From: Micavibrio sp. UBA2638 | Lineage (GTDB): Bacteria > Pseudomonadota > Alphaproteobacteria > Micavibrionales > Micavibrionaceae | Assembly: GCA_002359735.1 (NCBI GenBank) | Contig: DENS01000014.1 | Coordinates: 1-31,922 of the forward strand | Direction of reading: 5' to 3' | Length of the DNA stretch: 31,922 nucleotides | Shown here: one piece after another, positions 1-8,563 of the stretch | How the letters are laid out: the number at the start of each line of letters is the position of its first letter | How positions within the stretch are numbered: the first letter of the stretch is position 1 | The notes under the pieces: generated by a model | Told to the model about the DNA's origin: nothing | What the model saw: the letters and a program-made list of their open reading frames with translations, nothing else | Database searches by the model: none | Position numbers and translations under genes: made by a program

Positions 1-33
1 AGGCTTATTTCTTTCGAATTTTTCCTTACTCAT
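1..33 (-). CDS. tuf: Elongation factor Tu, 5' end only (left copy, runs off the window)
   Basis: The reverse strand encodes MSKEKFERNKP, the characteristic EF-Tu N-terminus, before the window edge cuts it off. EF-Tu is the GTPase that brings aminoacyl-tRNA to the ribosome. An AAGGA ribosome-binding site lies about 5 nt upstream of the ATG at 33. The same 11 residues start the other tuf copy at 31864, but four codons differ synonymously (Ser2, Lys3, Lys10, Pro11), so the two starts are not recently copied sequence. It lies downstream of tRNA-Gly and a transporter gene on the same strand, with its own predicted promoter. The GTP-binding domain and everything after it lie outside the window. Confidence 0.9.
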   Translation of the reverse strand, partial: MSKEKFERNKP

Positions 34-106
34 TTTCAATCCTTAATCTGGTTAAAATTGCACGCAAAATCATATATGAATCCCGCAGGATCCAAACCTT
101 TGCAAT

Positions 107-135
107 GGTTTAAAAAACCTTGGGGCAATTGTCAA
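107..135 (-). promoter_or_regulatory. Predicted sigma-70-type promoter of the left tuf gene
   Basis: On the reverse strand there is a consensus -35 TTGACA (130-135), a 17-nt spacer and a weaker -10 TAAACC (107-112). Transcription would start near position 100 and leave a leader of about 65 nt before the tuf ATG. The -35 match is perfect, the -10 only partial. Confidence 0.5.
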
Positions 136-198
136 TACGGTTTTTGCCCGCGGGGCCCCTTAATCGGCGAAAATACACATATAGTTGCAGATAGATCA

Positions 199-1080
199 CT
201 ATATTTGTGCTTTCAGGATTATGAGCGCCGCAGCGCAGCCGACAATCCCCAGCCCGGACAGGACATCACCGCGGGGTTGCAAACCGCGCAGTTTATAGAA
301 AAACAGAATGATAACGGCATCCAATGCAATCATGGCGGGGATATAGGCCGGATTATCAACATAATAATAGGATGTAAATTTGGTTAAGATCATGGCGGCG
401 GCGACCATGCCGATCAACAGGCCATACTGCCACGTGGACCTGGCAAAAAATAACGATAACGGAACGGGGCGCGCTACCCATAAATAGATCAACCACATTG
501 CCATCATCATCATGGCCTGAAAGCAGATATAGGCATATCTGGCTTGTTCCATATCCGCATAAAACGTAATCAGTTTGGTCAGGATAGGGCCAACCGTAGC
601 GGCAAAAATAACGAACCAGACATCCCGCAATGTTTGCATGGTGATGGTGCATTTCTTTAGGCGCAGAGCAAAAAAGGCGAACAGGCACAAGGTCATAAAA
701 ATTAAACCGGATATAACCGGTGAGGCTATATATTTAAAAAACAGCGAGGGGTCGATAATAAACCACAGCAAAAATCCAATGACCCCGGCCGAGGGAACAA
801 GGCGGGAGACAGACCCCGCGCTGGATTTTGGTATCGCGCTGAAAAAATAGACATCACTAATGGCATAGAGCAGAGCCGAGACCGCCAGATAGACATAAAA
901 CATGGGATGCGCGGGTATGCCGTTAATAAAGATAAAAGGCAGGCTGACCATAACGCAAGCCACCTTGATCCAGAATGCCAGCGCATACCCGTTTACCTTG
1001 AAATGTTCCTGCATCAGCATCATCAAGGCGGAAAAAAAGGCGGTGATTAGGCCAAATACAGCCCAAAGGGGTATGATCAT
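199..1080 (-). CDS. DMT-superfamily (EamA-like) membrane transporter
   Basis: A 293-residue, highly hydrophobic protein with about ten predicted membrane segments and short polar loops, the size and pattern of drug/metabolite transporters (EamA type). Basic residues cluster in short loops (for example RLKK near residue 142). The substrate cannot be told from sequence. The ATG at 1080 has no good Shine-Dalgarno sequence, so the exact start is uncertain. It lies between tRNA-Gly and tuf on the same strand, where many proteobacteria have the tRNA genes directly in front of tuf, so it may be a later insertion there. A different ten-helix permease family cannot be excluded. Confidence 0.75.
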   Translation of the reverse strand: MIIPLWAVFGLITAFFSALMMLMQEHFKVNGYALAFWIKVACVMVSLPFIFINGIPAHPMFYVYLAVSALLYAISDVYFFSAIPKSSAGSVSRLVPSAGVIGFLLWFIIDPSLFFKYIASPVISGLIFMTLCLFAFFALRLKKCTITMQTLRDVWFVIFAATVGPILTKLITFYADMEQARYAYICFQAMMMMAMWLIYLWVARPVPLSLFFARSTWQYGLLIGMVAAAMILTKFTSYYYVDNPAYIPAMIALDAVIILFFYKLRGLQPRGDVLSGLGIVGCAAALIILKAQI

Positions 1081-1137
1081 GGGGTAATTGTATCAAATAT
1101 TGCGTGAAAAGCGACAATAGAAATAGGGGAGAAGACA

Positions 1138-1211
1138 TGGAGCGGGCGACCGGGATCGAACCGGCATATTCAGCTTGGAAGGCTGACGTTCTACCATTGA
1201 ACTACGCCCGC
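1138..1211 (-). tRNA. tRNA-Gly (anticodon UCC)
   Basis: The reverse strand reads as a complete 74-nt tRNA. Acceptor stem GCGGGCG pairs with CGCCCGC, followed by discriminator T and an encoded CCA (1138-1140). The anticodon stem TCAGC/GCTGA encloses loop CTTCCAA with anticodon TCC, and the T-arm contains GGTTCGATCC. It decodes GGA/GGG. In Escherichia coli the tRNA-Gly(UCC) gene glyT belongs to the tRNA-tufB operon; here the same isoacceptor is also upstream of a tuf gene on the same strand, separated by one transporter gene. An ORF that runs through this tRNA on the reverse strand is an artefact. Confidence 0.96.
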
Positions 1212-1534
1212 TCATAAGAATAATTAAGGTCTTATCGGCTTTCAGATCAAAAATCAAGATCTTACTTGCATAAAGATAAAAACAGGCAAAAAATAACAGG
1301 GTGATGAGTATCCATACCATTATGTCCCGTGCCTTGATTAGTGGGAAAGTTTTGGGTAAGAAAATTACTTAAAATTGCTGCGCTTTGGACTTTTCGGTCT
1401 TTTATGTCTGGGTTTCGTGGGTGCAGCATAAAAATGTATTGAAAGCAATTTTGATATAAATTTAAACTGAAGTATAAGCAAAAATTTTATTGTCAGATCA
1501 ATGTGATAATGATTTTGATCTGAGGGAGAGAGCA
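1212..1534. other. Intergenic region between tRNA-Gly and leucine dehydrogenase
   Basis: This 323-bp A+T-rich stretch separates the divergent tRNA-Gly and dehydrogenase genes. On the reverse strand a loose promoter match (TTGATC, 17 nt, TTAATT) ends just before the tRNA. On the forward strand a better match lies at 1451-1478. I see no additional gene. Confidence 0.5.
1451..1478 (+). promoter_or_regulatory. Predicted promoter of the leucine dehydrogenase gene
   Basis: TTGATA (1451-1456), a 16-nt spacer and TATAAG (1473-1478) form a plausible sigma-70-type promoter about 50 nt upstream of the chosen start codon at 1535. The surrounding DNA is very A+T-rich, so chance matches are likely. Confidence 0.4.
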
Positions 1535-2647
1535 ATGACAGTTATTATTGATATGGATGTGTCCGGCCATGAAGAATACGCAGGCCACCAAACGGTTGTG
1601 AAAGCCTATGATCCGGCATCGGGTTTGGTTGCCTTTATCGCGGTACATGACACAACGATAGGGCCATCTCTTGGTGGGTGCCGTTTCTGGAACCGTTACA
1701 ACAGCGAAGATGAGGCTTTAACCGATGCGTTGCGCCTGTCTCGTGGTATGACTTACAAGAATGCTCTGGCCCGTTTGCCCCTGGGGGGCGGCAAAGCCGT
1801 GATCATGGCCAAGCCTGATGCAAAAGCGCCAACCCAAGAAGAATTGAAGGCCTTTGGCCGCGCCGTTGATTTTTTAAATGGCGAATATATTACGGCCGAA
1901 GATGTGGGTGTTTGTGTTGAGGATATGATGGTTATCCGTGAAGTGACAGAGCATGTGAGCGGTCTTCCTTCGGATCATGATGAAATCACAGGCGGTGATC
2001 CTTCTCCATATACAGCCTATGGCGTGTTTCTGGGTATTCAGGCATCGGTGAAACACAAACTGGGTAAAGACAGTTTAAAAGATGTGCGTGTGGCCGTGGC
2101 CGGGCTGGGCCATGTTGGAATGGATTTATGCCGCCGCCTGCATGAAGCCGGTGCGAAGCTGATTGTTTCTGATATCCGTTCTGATGCAATGGATACGGCC
2201 GCATCGCAATATGGGGCCAAAACCTGTAAGCCAGATGATTTTATGGCACTGGATGTTGATGTTTTGGCGCCGTGTGCGCTTGGCGGTGTAGTGAATGATG
2301 ACACTATTGAAACTATCAAGGCCCCAATTATTGCAGGGGCTGCCAATAACCAGCTGGCGCGCTCGGAACACGGGACAATTTTGCATGATAAAGGCATTCT
2401 GTATGCCCCTGATTATGTGATTAATGCCGGCGGTGTTATCAGTGTCGCCATGAGTGGACAAAGCGTTGATAAAACAATGGAACGTCTGGAAGAACTGGGC
2501 GAAACGTTGGCGGCCATTTTCCGTCAAAGCGAACGTTTGAACCTTCCGACATCGGTTGTTGCAGATAAAATTGCCGAAAAAATTGTGGAGGAAGCCGCGC
2601 TGGAAAATTCAGGGGATGTCATGCAAGAGAAAAAACAGGCGTCATAA
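1535..2647 (+). CDS. Leucine/branched-chain amino-acid dehydrogenase (Glu/Leu/Phe/Val dehydrogenase family)
   Basis: A 370-residue NAD-dependent oxidative deaminase, close to the usual length of leucine dehydrogenase (about 365). The N-terminal domain carries the substrate-binding lysine in MTYKNAL (K75) and the catalytic lysine in LPLGGGKAVI (K87). DPSPYTA follows at about residues 155-160, and the Rossmann domain starts with GLGHVG (190-195). AGAANNQL further on is also typical. It should convert L-leucine, valine or isoleucine to 2-keto acids, releasing ammonia. Phenylalanine or valine dehydrogenase are alternatives because specificity residues are hard to judge by eye. I chose ATG 1535 because GAGGGAGAG lies just upstream; an upstream in-frame TTG at 1490 lacks a ribosome-binding site. 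It appears monocistronic, with a terminator 44 nt after the stop. Confidence 0.9.
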   Translation: MTVIIDMDVSGHEEYAGHQTVVKAYDPASGLVAFIAVHDTTIGPSLGGCRFWNRYNSEDEALTDALRLSRGMTYKNALARLPLGGGKAVIMAKPDAKAPTQEELKAFGRAVDFLNGEYITAEDVGVCVEDMMVIREVTEHVSGLPSDHDEITGGDPSPYTAYGVFLGIQASVKHKLGKDSLKDVRVAVAGLGHVGMDLCRRLHEAGAKLIVSDIRSDAMDTAASQYGAKTCKPDDFMALDVDVLAPCALGGVVNDDTIETIKAPIIAGAANNQLARSEHGTILHDKGILYAPDYVINAGGVISVAMSGQSVDKTMERLEELGETLAAIFRQSERLNLPTSVVADKIAEKIVEEAALENSGDVMQEKKQAS

Positions 2648-2690
2648 TCAAGACGCCCATCTTCATGATAAGAACAAATATATAGACAGC

Positions 2691-2720
2691 AAAAAGAGCG
2701 CGGGCGGCGCTCTTTTTTTT
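2691..2720. terminator. Bidirectional intrinsic terminator between convergent genes
   Basis: AAGAGCGC pairs with GCGCTCTT around a GC-rich loop, with a run of eight T on the forward side and five A on the other side. It can therefore end both the dehydrogenase transcript (plus) and the spoVR transcript (minus). Confidence 0.88.
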
Positions 2721-2761
2721 ATTGCAGAATGTCTTTATTCAAGAATTGCTGCTTCTTTGCG

Positions 2762-4450
2762 TTAAATCAGCAGGGATGGCGGCTCAGGCTCATGCAAATC
2801 AATATCCGGAGGACAGGTCATAATATCGGCGACCTTCCCCTCTTCATTATAGCTTTCCAGAACAATCGGATGCCCCCAAACCTGATACATATATTTCAGA
2901 ATATCCTGCATATCTTTTTCTTCCAGTGGACGATTCTGGAACTGCTGGTGTTTCAGCACCAAACGTCTGTCTGTGCGGTGATGATATTCCGATACTTCGA
3001 TGTTCGGGCTATTCTCGCTCAGGCGGTATTGCGCGGCAAGAAGCTGACGCACCGTCTTAAAGCCTTTGTCATTGTGAATGCCGGCCACACCGATCGTGTC
3101 CTCAAGTTCATCATCAACAATGGCAAACAAACGGAAATCTCTCATCACTTTTGGTGACAGGTATTTGTGTATAAAACTTTCATCGCGGTAGTCTTCCATG
3201 ACGTCCTTGATCGTCCCTAACCAATCGCCATTGCCTGCAATATCCGGGAACCATTCACGGTCTTCCTCTGTGGGCTCCATGCAGATGCGTTTGATGTCAT
3301 CAAACATGGCAATGCCCAGTGCGTAGGGGTTAATACCATTGTAAATCGGAACCTCTTTCGGTTGCCCGTCAGGTCCTCTGACCGTTATGGTTTCATCATA
3401 TTCCGGTTGTTTAATAACACCGGAATGGCTGTCATAGAATTCCAGCATTTGTGAATCACTGAGCAAGCCCATATCCTGCATGTCATGTAAGATCGTGTAG
3501 TGCCAAAAACTGGCCCAGCCTTCATTCATGACCTGTGTTTGGCGCTGCGGGAAGAAATACTGCGCTTTATGTGCAATCATGTCCATAATATTGCGTTGCC
3601 ATTCTTCCAGATGCGGAGCATTTTGCGACAAAAATTCTAATAAGTTATCTTCATGTTCCACCTTTAAGGCGTGGGACCCTTCGACACTCTTGAATGTTCT
3701 ATTGGCAATATTCTTGATGGCCGAACCTTTGGAGTCTGACGTATTTTCCTCGGTGGTTTCGGGTTTATCTTTCGGAATAGCACGCGTAACACTGTGTGTT
3801 TCCAGGGCATGACAAGCATCCAGCAAACGTTCAACACGATCAATGCCGTATTTCTGTTCACAATCACGGATATAGTCACGCATGATGGTCAGGTCTTCAA
3901 TAATATGCTCGGCCTCTGTGTGTTCCTTGAACATATGATTGCCTTTGAAGAAGGAATTATGCCCAAATCCGGCATGGGCGGTCACCAGAATTTGCATCAG
4001 AGGCGTGTTACTGTCCATACAGTAAACCAGCGCCGGATCAGAGTTGATGACAATTTCAAAAGCAAGGCCCATTTGGCCTTTCTCCAGCTTTTGGCGCTCA
4101 ATGGCGTTTTGCATACCGAAAGACCAGTGGTCATATGATGCGGGCATACCAACACTGGCGTAATTATCCAGCATTTGTACATCGTTAATCAGTTCGATTG
4201 AATTATCATAGCAATCCAAGTCGTATTTTTCGACGGCAATATATTCCTGCACCTGGGCAACAACCCCCATCCATGTGGTTGGCAGGCCAGGTTTGTCTTT
4301 GAATTCTTCTTTAATGCGCGCCGGGTAGCGCCATTCGCCTGCTTTGCTGGATGGTTTTTTCAGCAAATCCATGCCATCTTCATAATGGCTCAACAGATCT
4401 TCAATTTTGGCTTTGGCGGCTTCGTGCCCTTTTTGTATATCCTTTGTCAT
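2762..4450 (-). CDS. SpoVR/YcgB family protein
   Basis: A 562-residue cytoplasmic protein of the SpoVR family, which is needed for normal spore cortex in Bacillus and occurs in non-sporulating proteobacteria (E. coli YcgB, about 510 aa). Conserved landmarks include HAGFGHNSFF (159-168), MNEGWASFWHY (308-318), INPYALGIAMFDDIKRIC and LSPKVMRDFR. The repeated His and Glu residues (H159, H164, H172, E310, H317) suggest a metal site; that is inference, and the biochemical role is unknown. A polar stretch at about residues 225-245, rich in E, T, S and K, is a likely disordered insert. It is the last gene of the prkA-DUF444-spoVR unit and starts 12 nt after the DUF444 stop, with GGGAGA as ribosome-binding site. 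It is convergent with the dehydrogenase gene, and the shared terminator at 2691-2720 ends it. Confidence 0.93.
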   Translation of the reverse strand: MTKDIQKGHEAAKAKIEDLLSHYEDGMDLLKKPSSKAGEWRYPARIKEEFKDKPGLPTTWMGVVAQVQEYIAVEKYDLDCYDNSIELINDVQMLDNYASVGMPASYDHWSFGMQNAIERQKLEKGQMGLAFEIVINSDPALVYCMDSNTPLMQILVTAHAGFGHNSFFKGNHMFKEHTEAEHIIEDLTIMRDYIRDCEQKYGIDRVERLLDACHALETHSVTRAIPKDKPETTEENTSDSKGSAIKNIANRTFKSVEGSHALKVEHEDNLLEFLSQNAPHLEEWQRNIMDMIAHKAQYFFPQRQTQVMNEGWASFWHYTILHDMQDMGLLSDSQMLEFYDSHSGVIKQPEYDETITVRGPDGQPKEVPIYNGINPYALGIAMFDDIKRICMEPTEEDREWFPDIAGNGDWLGTIKDVMEDYRDESFIHKYLSPKVMRDFRLFAIVDDELEDTIGVAGIHNDKGFKTVRQLLAAQYRLSENSPNIEVSEYHHRTDRRLVLKHQQFQNRPLEEKDMQDILKYMYQVWGHPIVLESYNEEGKVADIMTCPPDIDLHEPEPPSLLI

Positions 4451-4462
4451 GTCTATGTCTCC

Positions 4463-5953
4463 CTATGGCATTTCCGGCGTTTGGTAATAATGCTCTGTAA
4501 AGGCAGAGATTGAACCGGGACCAGGTTGATAATGGGAAGCGTATGTTTCTCTCTTTTCAAAGAATTTTCTGAAAACGGGGAAAATATCCGGCCGTTCTTT
4601 AATATGACCCATGAAGAATTTTTCAGGAAATTCCTGCTTCAGAACGTCGAAACTCCCCATCAAACTGTTGGGGGAGTGATACATCTCTCCTTCGACTTCG
4701 GTATAGAAATACCCTTGCATGCCGGGCATCATATCGCGAATCAGGTCGATACATTTCGCAACGTCATCGCGGCCAAAGGTATCACCGTCAGAGGCCTGGG
4801 CGCAGTAAACGTTCCAGTCGCTGCCGGCGTAACGATCTTCAGCGATATTTTTCACAAGCTCAATACCGGACGATACAATTGTTCCCCCGCTTTTCTGGTC
4901 ATAAAAGAAGGTTTCCTCATCCACTTCGTCCGCTTCTGTTGTGTGGCGGACGAAAGTTAACTCGACTGTGTCGTAGTTACGTTTCAGGAAATCATGCAGC
5001 AATTTATAGAACAATTTGGCATTATTCTTCTTGTGCTGATCCATAGAGCCAGACACGTCCATCAGACAGATCATAGCGGCCTTGGTCGTTGGAACAGGCT
5101 TTGCTTCATAACGTTTATAGGACAAATCAGATTTGGTCCACGGGCGTATTGTCTTGACGCTATCATCAATGCTTGCCAGTTCTTCATCAATATCCGAGAG
5201 GCGTTGTTTATGCTCTTCGGATAATTGATCGCTGTATTTTTCAATCATTTCATCGACATTGGTCTCAAAGAAAGCAAGGCGCAGGCTCAAGCGGTTCATA
5301 AGATCCAAGGGTGATTTGGCCTCGGGATCATAATCCGGGTTGTATTCATTCAGAATATTATACTGCTCTTCGCGCAAAGCGAGCTTTTGTTTGTTAAATT
5401 TCTTTTTGAATGACAAATGACGCGCCTGGCGTTTCTCAAACGAGCGGGCCAGATCCATCTTGTTCAATGGACCCTCGGTGGAAAATCCTTCGCGCTTATA
5501 TTTGTAATTGCCTTCATCTTCACCGCCTTGTTTTACAAGGTTGGGTAACTGTAGATCGGCAAATAAAATGTCCTGAAACTCTTCTTCTGTCAGGTTAAAG
5601 ATGAAATCATCTTCACTATCGGGGCCATCGCTGGCCTCGCCGTTACCCGGGCCGCCGGCACCGCCGCCGCCTTCTGGGCGCGGAATGCGCTCGCCGCCGT
5701 TAAATTGTTTGTTTCCGGGCAATACATTCTGATTTTTTCCGCCTTTTCCATGGCGAATACGGGGCTGGCGTAAATCATCTTTGGGTACGGTGACAGATAC
5801 ATCGCCGCTTCCTATATCGGAAATTTTTCCATCTTGAATGGCTTTTTCAACAGCCTTTTTTACATGCTTGTTATTGCGAGCAATGAATCGCTTGCGACTG
5901 GTATTAAAACGGTCTGCCGGCTCGGATAGTCTATCATTAACTACAGTTGGCAT
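4463..5953 (-). CDS. DUF444 (YeaH/YhbH) family protein with von Willebrand A-like domain
   Basis: A 496-residue protein of the YeaH/YhbH family. The N-terminal third is basic, followed by a Gly-rich linker (about 86-110) and a charged middle part. The C-terminal vWA-like domain starts at about residue 290 with a MIDAS-type DVSGS (299-303), the metal-dependent adhesion motif, suggesting divalent-cation-dependent protein binding. E. coli yeaH is co-expressed with the kinase gene yeaG during nitrogen starvation and stationary phase. I chose ATG 5953 because GGGAG lies about 7 nt upstream; an in-frame TTG at 6004 would fall inside the hairpin. It lies between prkA and spoVR on the same strand. 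It probably acts as partner or substrate of PrkA (inference). Confidence 0.93.
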   Translation of the reverse strand: MPTVVNDRLSEPADRFNTSRKRFIARNNKHVKKAVEKAIQDGKISDIGSGDVSVTVPKDDLRQPRIRHGKGGKNQNVLPGNKQFNGGERIPRPEGGGGAGGPGNGEASDGPDSEDDFIFNLTEEEFQDILFADLQLPNLVKQGGEDEGNYKYKREGFSTEGPLNKMDLARSFEKRQARHLSFKKKFNKQKLALREEQYNILNEYNPDYDPEAKSPLDLMNRLSLRLAFFETNVDEMIEKYSDQLSEEHKQRLSDIDEELASIDDSVKTIRPWTKSDLSYKRYEAKPVPTTKAAMICLMDVSGSMDQHKKNNAKLFYKLLHDFLKRNYDTVELTFVRHTTEADEVDEETFFYDQKSGGTIVSSGIELVKNIAEDRYAGSDWNVYCAQASDGDTFGRDDVAKCIDLIRDMMPGMQGYFYTEVEGEMYHSPNSLMGSFDVLKQEFPEKFFMGHIKERPDIFPVFRKFFEKRETYASHYQPGPGSISAFTEHYYQTPEMP

Positions 5954-5996
5954 TATGGGCTCCCTGTACTGGATGTCTTTTTTATTATTATTTTTA

Positions 5997-6027
5997 AGAA
6001 ACAACCTTATTGAACAAGGTTGTTTCT
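5997..6027. repeat. 12-bp perfect inverted repeat (hairpin) between prkA and the DUF444 gene
   Basis: AGAAACAACCTT (5997-6008) and AAGGTTGTTTCT (6016-6027) are exact complements around a 7-nt loop. Read in the direction of transcription (minus strand), the hairpin is followed by an A-rich stretch with scattered T, not a U-tract, so it is a poor classical terminator. It more likely stabilises the 3' end of prkA mRNA or is a processing site that sets different levels of the two proteins (inference). Confidence 0.75.
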
Positions 6028-6058
6028 GAATGGTTAAGTGGCGTTGTGCGCCAGTTAA

Positions 6059-8122
6059 TTATAGCGCTGGGCCACCTTGTGCCAAGGCGCGCAAACGGCG
6101 AGCCATTGTCTCGGTGTAACCCTGGTCGGCCAGCTTCTCGTGGATATTATCCACTTTTTGTTGCTGTTCGTCACTAACAAGTGTGTCGTACTGGCCAAGC
6201 TCTTGCATATTGCCCATATTGCTGCGGACAAATTGTTCGATGGCTTCGGCCATACCTGGGTGAGAGTCCCATTTCACTTTGTTTGCGCCGACCTTCTTCT
6301 CCTGCTTGTCCACGAAACGTGTAACTTCTGCGCGGAAAAGGTCACCGTTTGAGATGCGTCCGGCGCGCTCAAAGCGTTTCAGATCCTCATTCAGGTCTTC
6401 CTTGCTCATGACGTGACCGGTCGTGCTATCGCGGAACGGCGTGCCATCAATATAGGCATTGGCCTTGGCAATATATTTGTCGAACATGTTCTGACAATAG
6501 GTGTCATTAATGTTCATTTCAGCTTTGGAAATAACATTCTTCGCATACTCTCTGTGCTTCTCAAGCAAGAAGTCGGCGATGTCTTTACGATACGCTTTTT
6601 CATCCGGTGTTAAACGGTCATCCTGATCAATGCGTTTTTTCAACGTATCGATCAACAGAATAGGATCAGCGGCAATTTCGCCTTCCATTGCTCTGTTATT
6701 AAAGGTCGCAGACAGTGACTCAATGCCAAAACGAACTGTTCCGCCATGCATACCAACGCGAGGATCTTCCTGCTTGATTTTTTTCTGCAGGGCAATTGCT
6801 TCGATTGGTTTGGCAACATCAGGTTCTTCACCATTTAAAACCAACGCCTTGGTGTACAGGTCTTCCATGTCAGGATTACTGTGATCCGCAGGAATACGGG
6901 TCATAACACTGTATAGACCAAGCGTATCAAATGTTTTTGGCGCGATTGGATTTTCTCTTGCCTGTGATTCATTGTGCACTTTTTCATAGATGCTGGCTTC
7001 ATAGCCATAGCTCAATGTGTAAGGCGCCTTGATAATGTGAATACGGTCAAGAAACGCTTCATTTGTTGGGTCTTTACTGAATTTGTCCCATTCACTTTCG
7101 TTTGAGTGCGCAAAAATCAGGCCATCAAACGGGAAGTGACCGCTGGCGGTTGGATATGTCTGAGATTCTGTCGCCTCAAGCAATGGGTTCAATGTTTTCA
7201 GCGGCGCTTTAAACATTTCAACAAATTCCATGATACCCTGGTTGGCAACGGACAAGGCGCCTTTGTATTCGTAAACGTCAGGGTGGCTGCTTGGCAGGCC
7301 ATCACCCAGCTTATCAACGTCTTTATCACCCAGCAGGTGACTTGTGTCCTGATTTTGCTCATCTGATGGGTCAACTTTGGCAATGCCGCGCTTATGGGCT
7401 TGTGAAGGATATAATTTCACAACATCAAACGCTTCTTCAAAATTACCATCTTGCTCGGCCAGACGCTCACTCACCCAAGGGGAAGCCGTCTTGGCGATCA
7501 TGGCGCTTTTGGGAATGCCGTAGGCCTCGGTGGCCTGTGCTTTTAAATCAGATCCTGTGAACAGGTTCAACGGGCTTTCAAATGTAGGAGAAATTTGCCC
7601 GTCTTTTTTAGCGCGCAAAACATAGATAGGGTTCTCTTCCATTTTTTCTTTCAAACGGTCACCGATAGAGGATTTACCACCACCGACTGGCCCTAGAAGA
7701 TACATGATCTTCTTACGTGTGGCTTCGCCGCGCGCGGCACTTTGCAGGTGCTCTACGATGTCCTGAATTGTGTCTTCGGCACCAAAGAAGTCTTTAAACG
7801 CAGGGTAACGGGCAATTGTTTTCCCGCCATGAATGCGGCGCAGACGATCATCATCACATGTTGATGTGTCAATAACTTCAGGTTCGCCGATCGCTTTCAA
7901 AAGGCGCTTCGCCCAGTTATCATACATGGAAGAATCTTCTTTACACTTATCCAGATATTCGGACAGGCTGTAAGTTTCTTGTTCTCTTGTACGTTCAAAT
8001 TGAGTCGTCAGTGCACCGAAAATGCTAGACTTCTGTGTGTCATTCGCAGGCACTTTTGCCTCAGGCTCTTGTGATTCAACTGTGTTTTCTGGCTCTTGAT
8101 TTGCCTTTGTCTCTTCGGACAT
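6059..8122 (-). CDS. prkA: PrkA-type serine protein kinase / AAA+ ATPase
   Basis: A 687-residue PrkA family protein (E. coli YeaG, about 644 aa). The AAA-type N-terminal domain has Walker A GPVGGGKS (144-151), preceded by the conserved stretch with IHGGKTIARYPAFKDFFG. The C-terminal kinase-like part contains RIPADHSNPD and MHGGTVRFGIESL. The first 30 or so residues (E, P, N and Q rich) look like a disordered extension. Family members have been reported to phosphorylate serine/threonine, and some work on Bacillus PrkA describes ATP-dependent proteolysis, so the activity is debated. I chose ATG 8122 because AGGGAG is 6 nt upstream of it and too close to ATG 8128. It is first in a three-gene unit with DUF444 and spoVR. 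I could not identify a convincing promoter. Confidence 0.94.
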   Translation of the reverse strand: MSEETKANQEPENTVESQEPEAKVPANDTQKSSIFGALTTQFERTREQETYSLSEYLDKCKEDSSMYDNWAKRLLKAIGEPEVIDTSTCDDDRLRRIHGGKTIARYPAFKDFFGAEDTIQDIVEHLQSAARGEATRKKIMYLLGPVGGGKSSIGDRLKEKMEENPIYVLRAKKDGQISPTFESPLNLFTGSDLKAQATEAYGIPKSAMIAKTASPWVSERLAEQDGNFEEAFDVVKLYPSQAHKRGIAKVDPSDEQNQDTSHLLGDKDVDKLGDGLPSSHPDVYEYKGALSVANQGIMEFVEMFKAPLKTLNPLLEATESQTYPTASGHFPFDGLIFAHSNESEWDKFSKDPTNEAFLDRIHIIKAPYTLSYGYEASIYEKVHNESQARENPIAPKTFDTLGLYSVMTRIPADHSNPDMEDLYTKALVLNGEEPDVAKPIEAIALQKKIKQEDPRVGMHGGTVRFGIESLSATFNNRAMEGEIAADPILLIDTLKKRIDQDDRLTPDEKAYRKDIADFLLEKHREYAKNVISKAEMNINDTYCQNMFDKYIAKANAYIDGTPFRDSTTGHVMSKEDLNEDLKRFERAGRISNGDLFRAEVTRFVDKQEKKVGANKVKWDSHPGMAEAIEQFVRSNMGNMQELGQYDTLVSDEQQQKVDNIHEKLADQGYTETMARRLRALAQGGPAL

Positions 8123-8563
8123 ATTCATCTCCCTGTTTTAGGTGCAGTTTATTTGTTTATGCCTAATCCTTAGAGCAATCATTTTGCAGAGTCAATGGCG
8201 AATATCAATTTTCTATATTGCGCCTGCGTTCGTGCTGCGCGCGGGCCGTTTTACGGTAAATATTTATATTATTTTTTCCTTTATTAAAATGAGCTCACGT
8301 ATTTTTTTATGTCATTCATCCTGATTTGGTGATGTTTGTATTGGCGCGGATGGGCTGCATTTTAATTGTATCAATGTGTTTTTATTAGGGGTGACTATGG
8401 TAATTGCCAGCACGCGGAATTTTAAAGCCGCGCCGCATGTGTTTGAATTTTTACGAAAATGATAGGTTGCATTATTTGACGTAATAAAGGATACGAACGC
8501 TCTATTTCAGGGCATGATTATACCGTTTTTTGCCCTGTTATGGCGCGGTAAAAATAACGTATT
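8123..8563. other. A+T-rich intergenic region upstream of prkA and the gcv operon
   Basis: About 435 bp with no credible gene between the divergent prkA and gcv units. It should hold both promoters. For prkA (reverse strand) there is a TTGACT with a poor -10. For gcv there is TTGACG at 8476-8481 without a convincing -10. A 21-codon ORF at 8397-8462 has no support. A short inverted repeat (TACCG/CGGTA and GCC/GGC) lies at about 8521-8550. I found no glycine riboswitch and no sigma-54 site. Confidence 0.5.

Noticed and set aside
58..387. Forward ORF of 109 codons at the left end
   Set aside because: It lies antisense to the transporter gene, has no recognisable protein features and no ribosome-binding site.
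1093..1320. Reverse-strand ORF of 75 codons with a hydrophobic start
   Set aside because: It runs straight through the tRNA-Gly gene; the part reading SGRSSMVERQPSKLN is the well-known false translation of a tRNA.
8129..8563. Glycine riboswitch or sigma-54 promoter in the prkA-gcv gap
   Set aside because: None of the conserved glycine-aptamer blocks is visible, and the -24/-12 TGGC/TTGC pattern expected from E. coli yeaG regulation is not present on the reverse strand.
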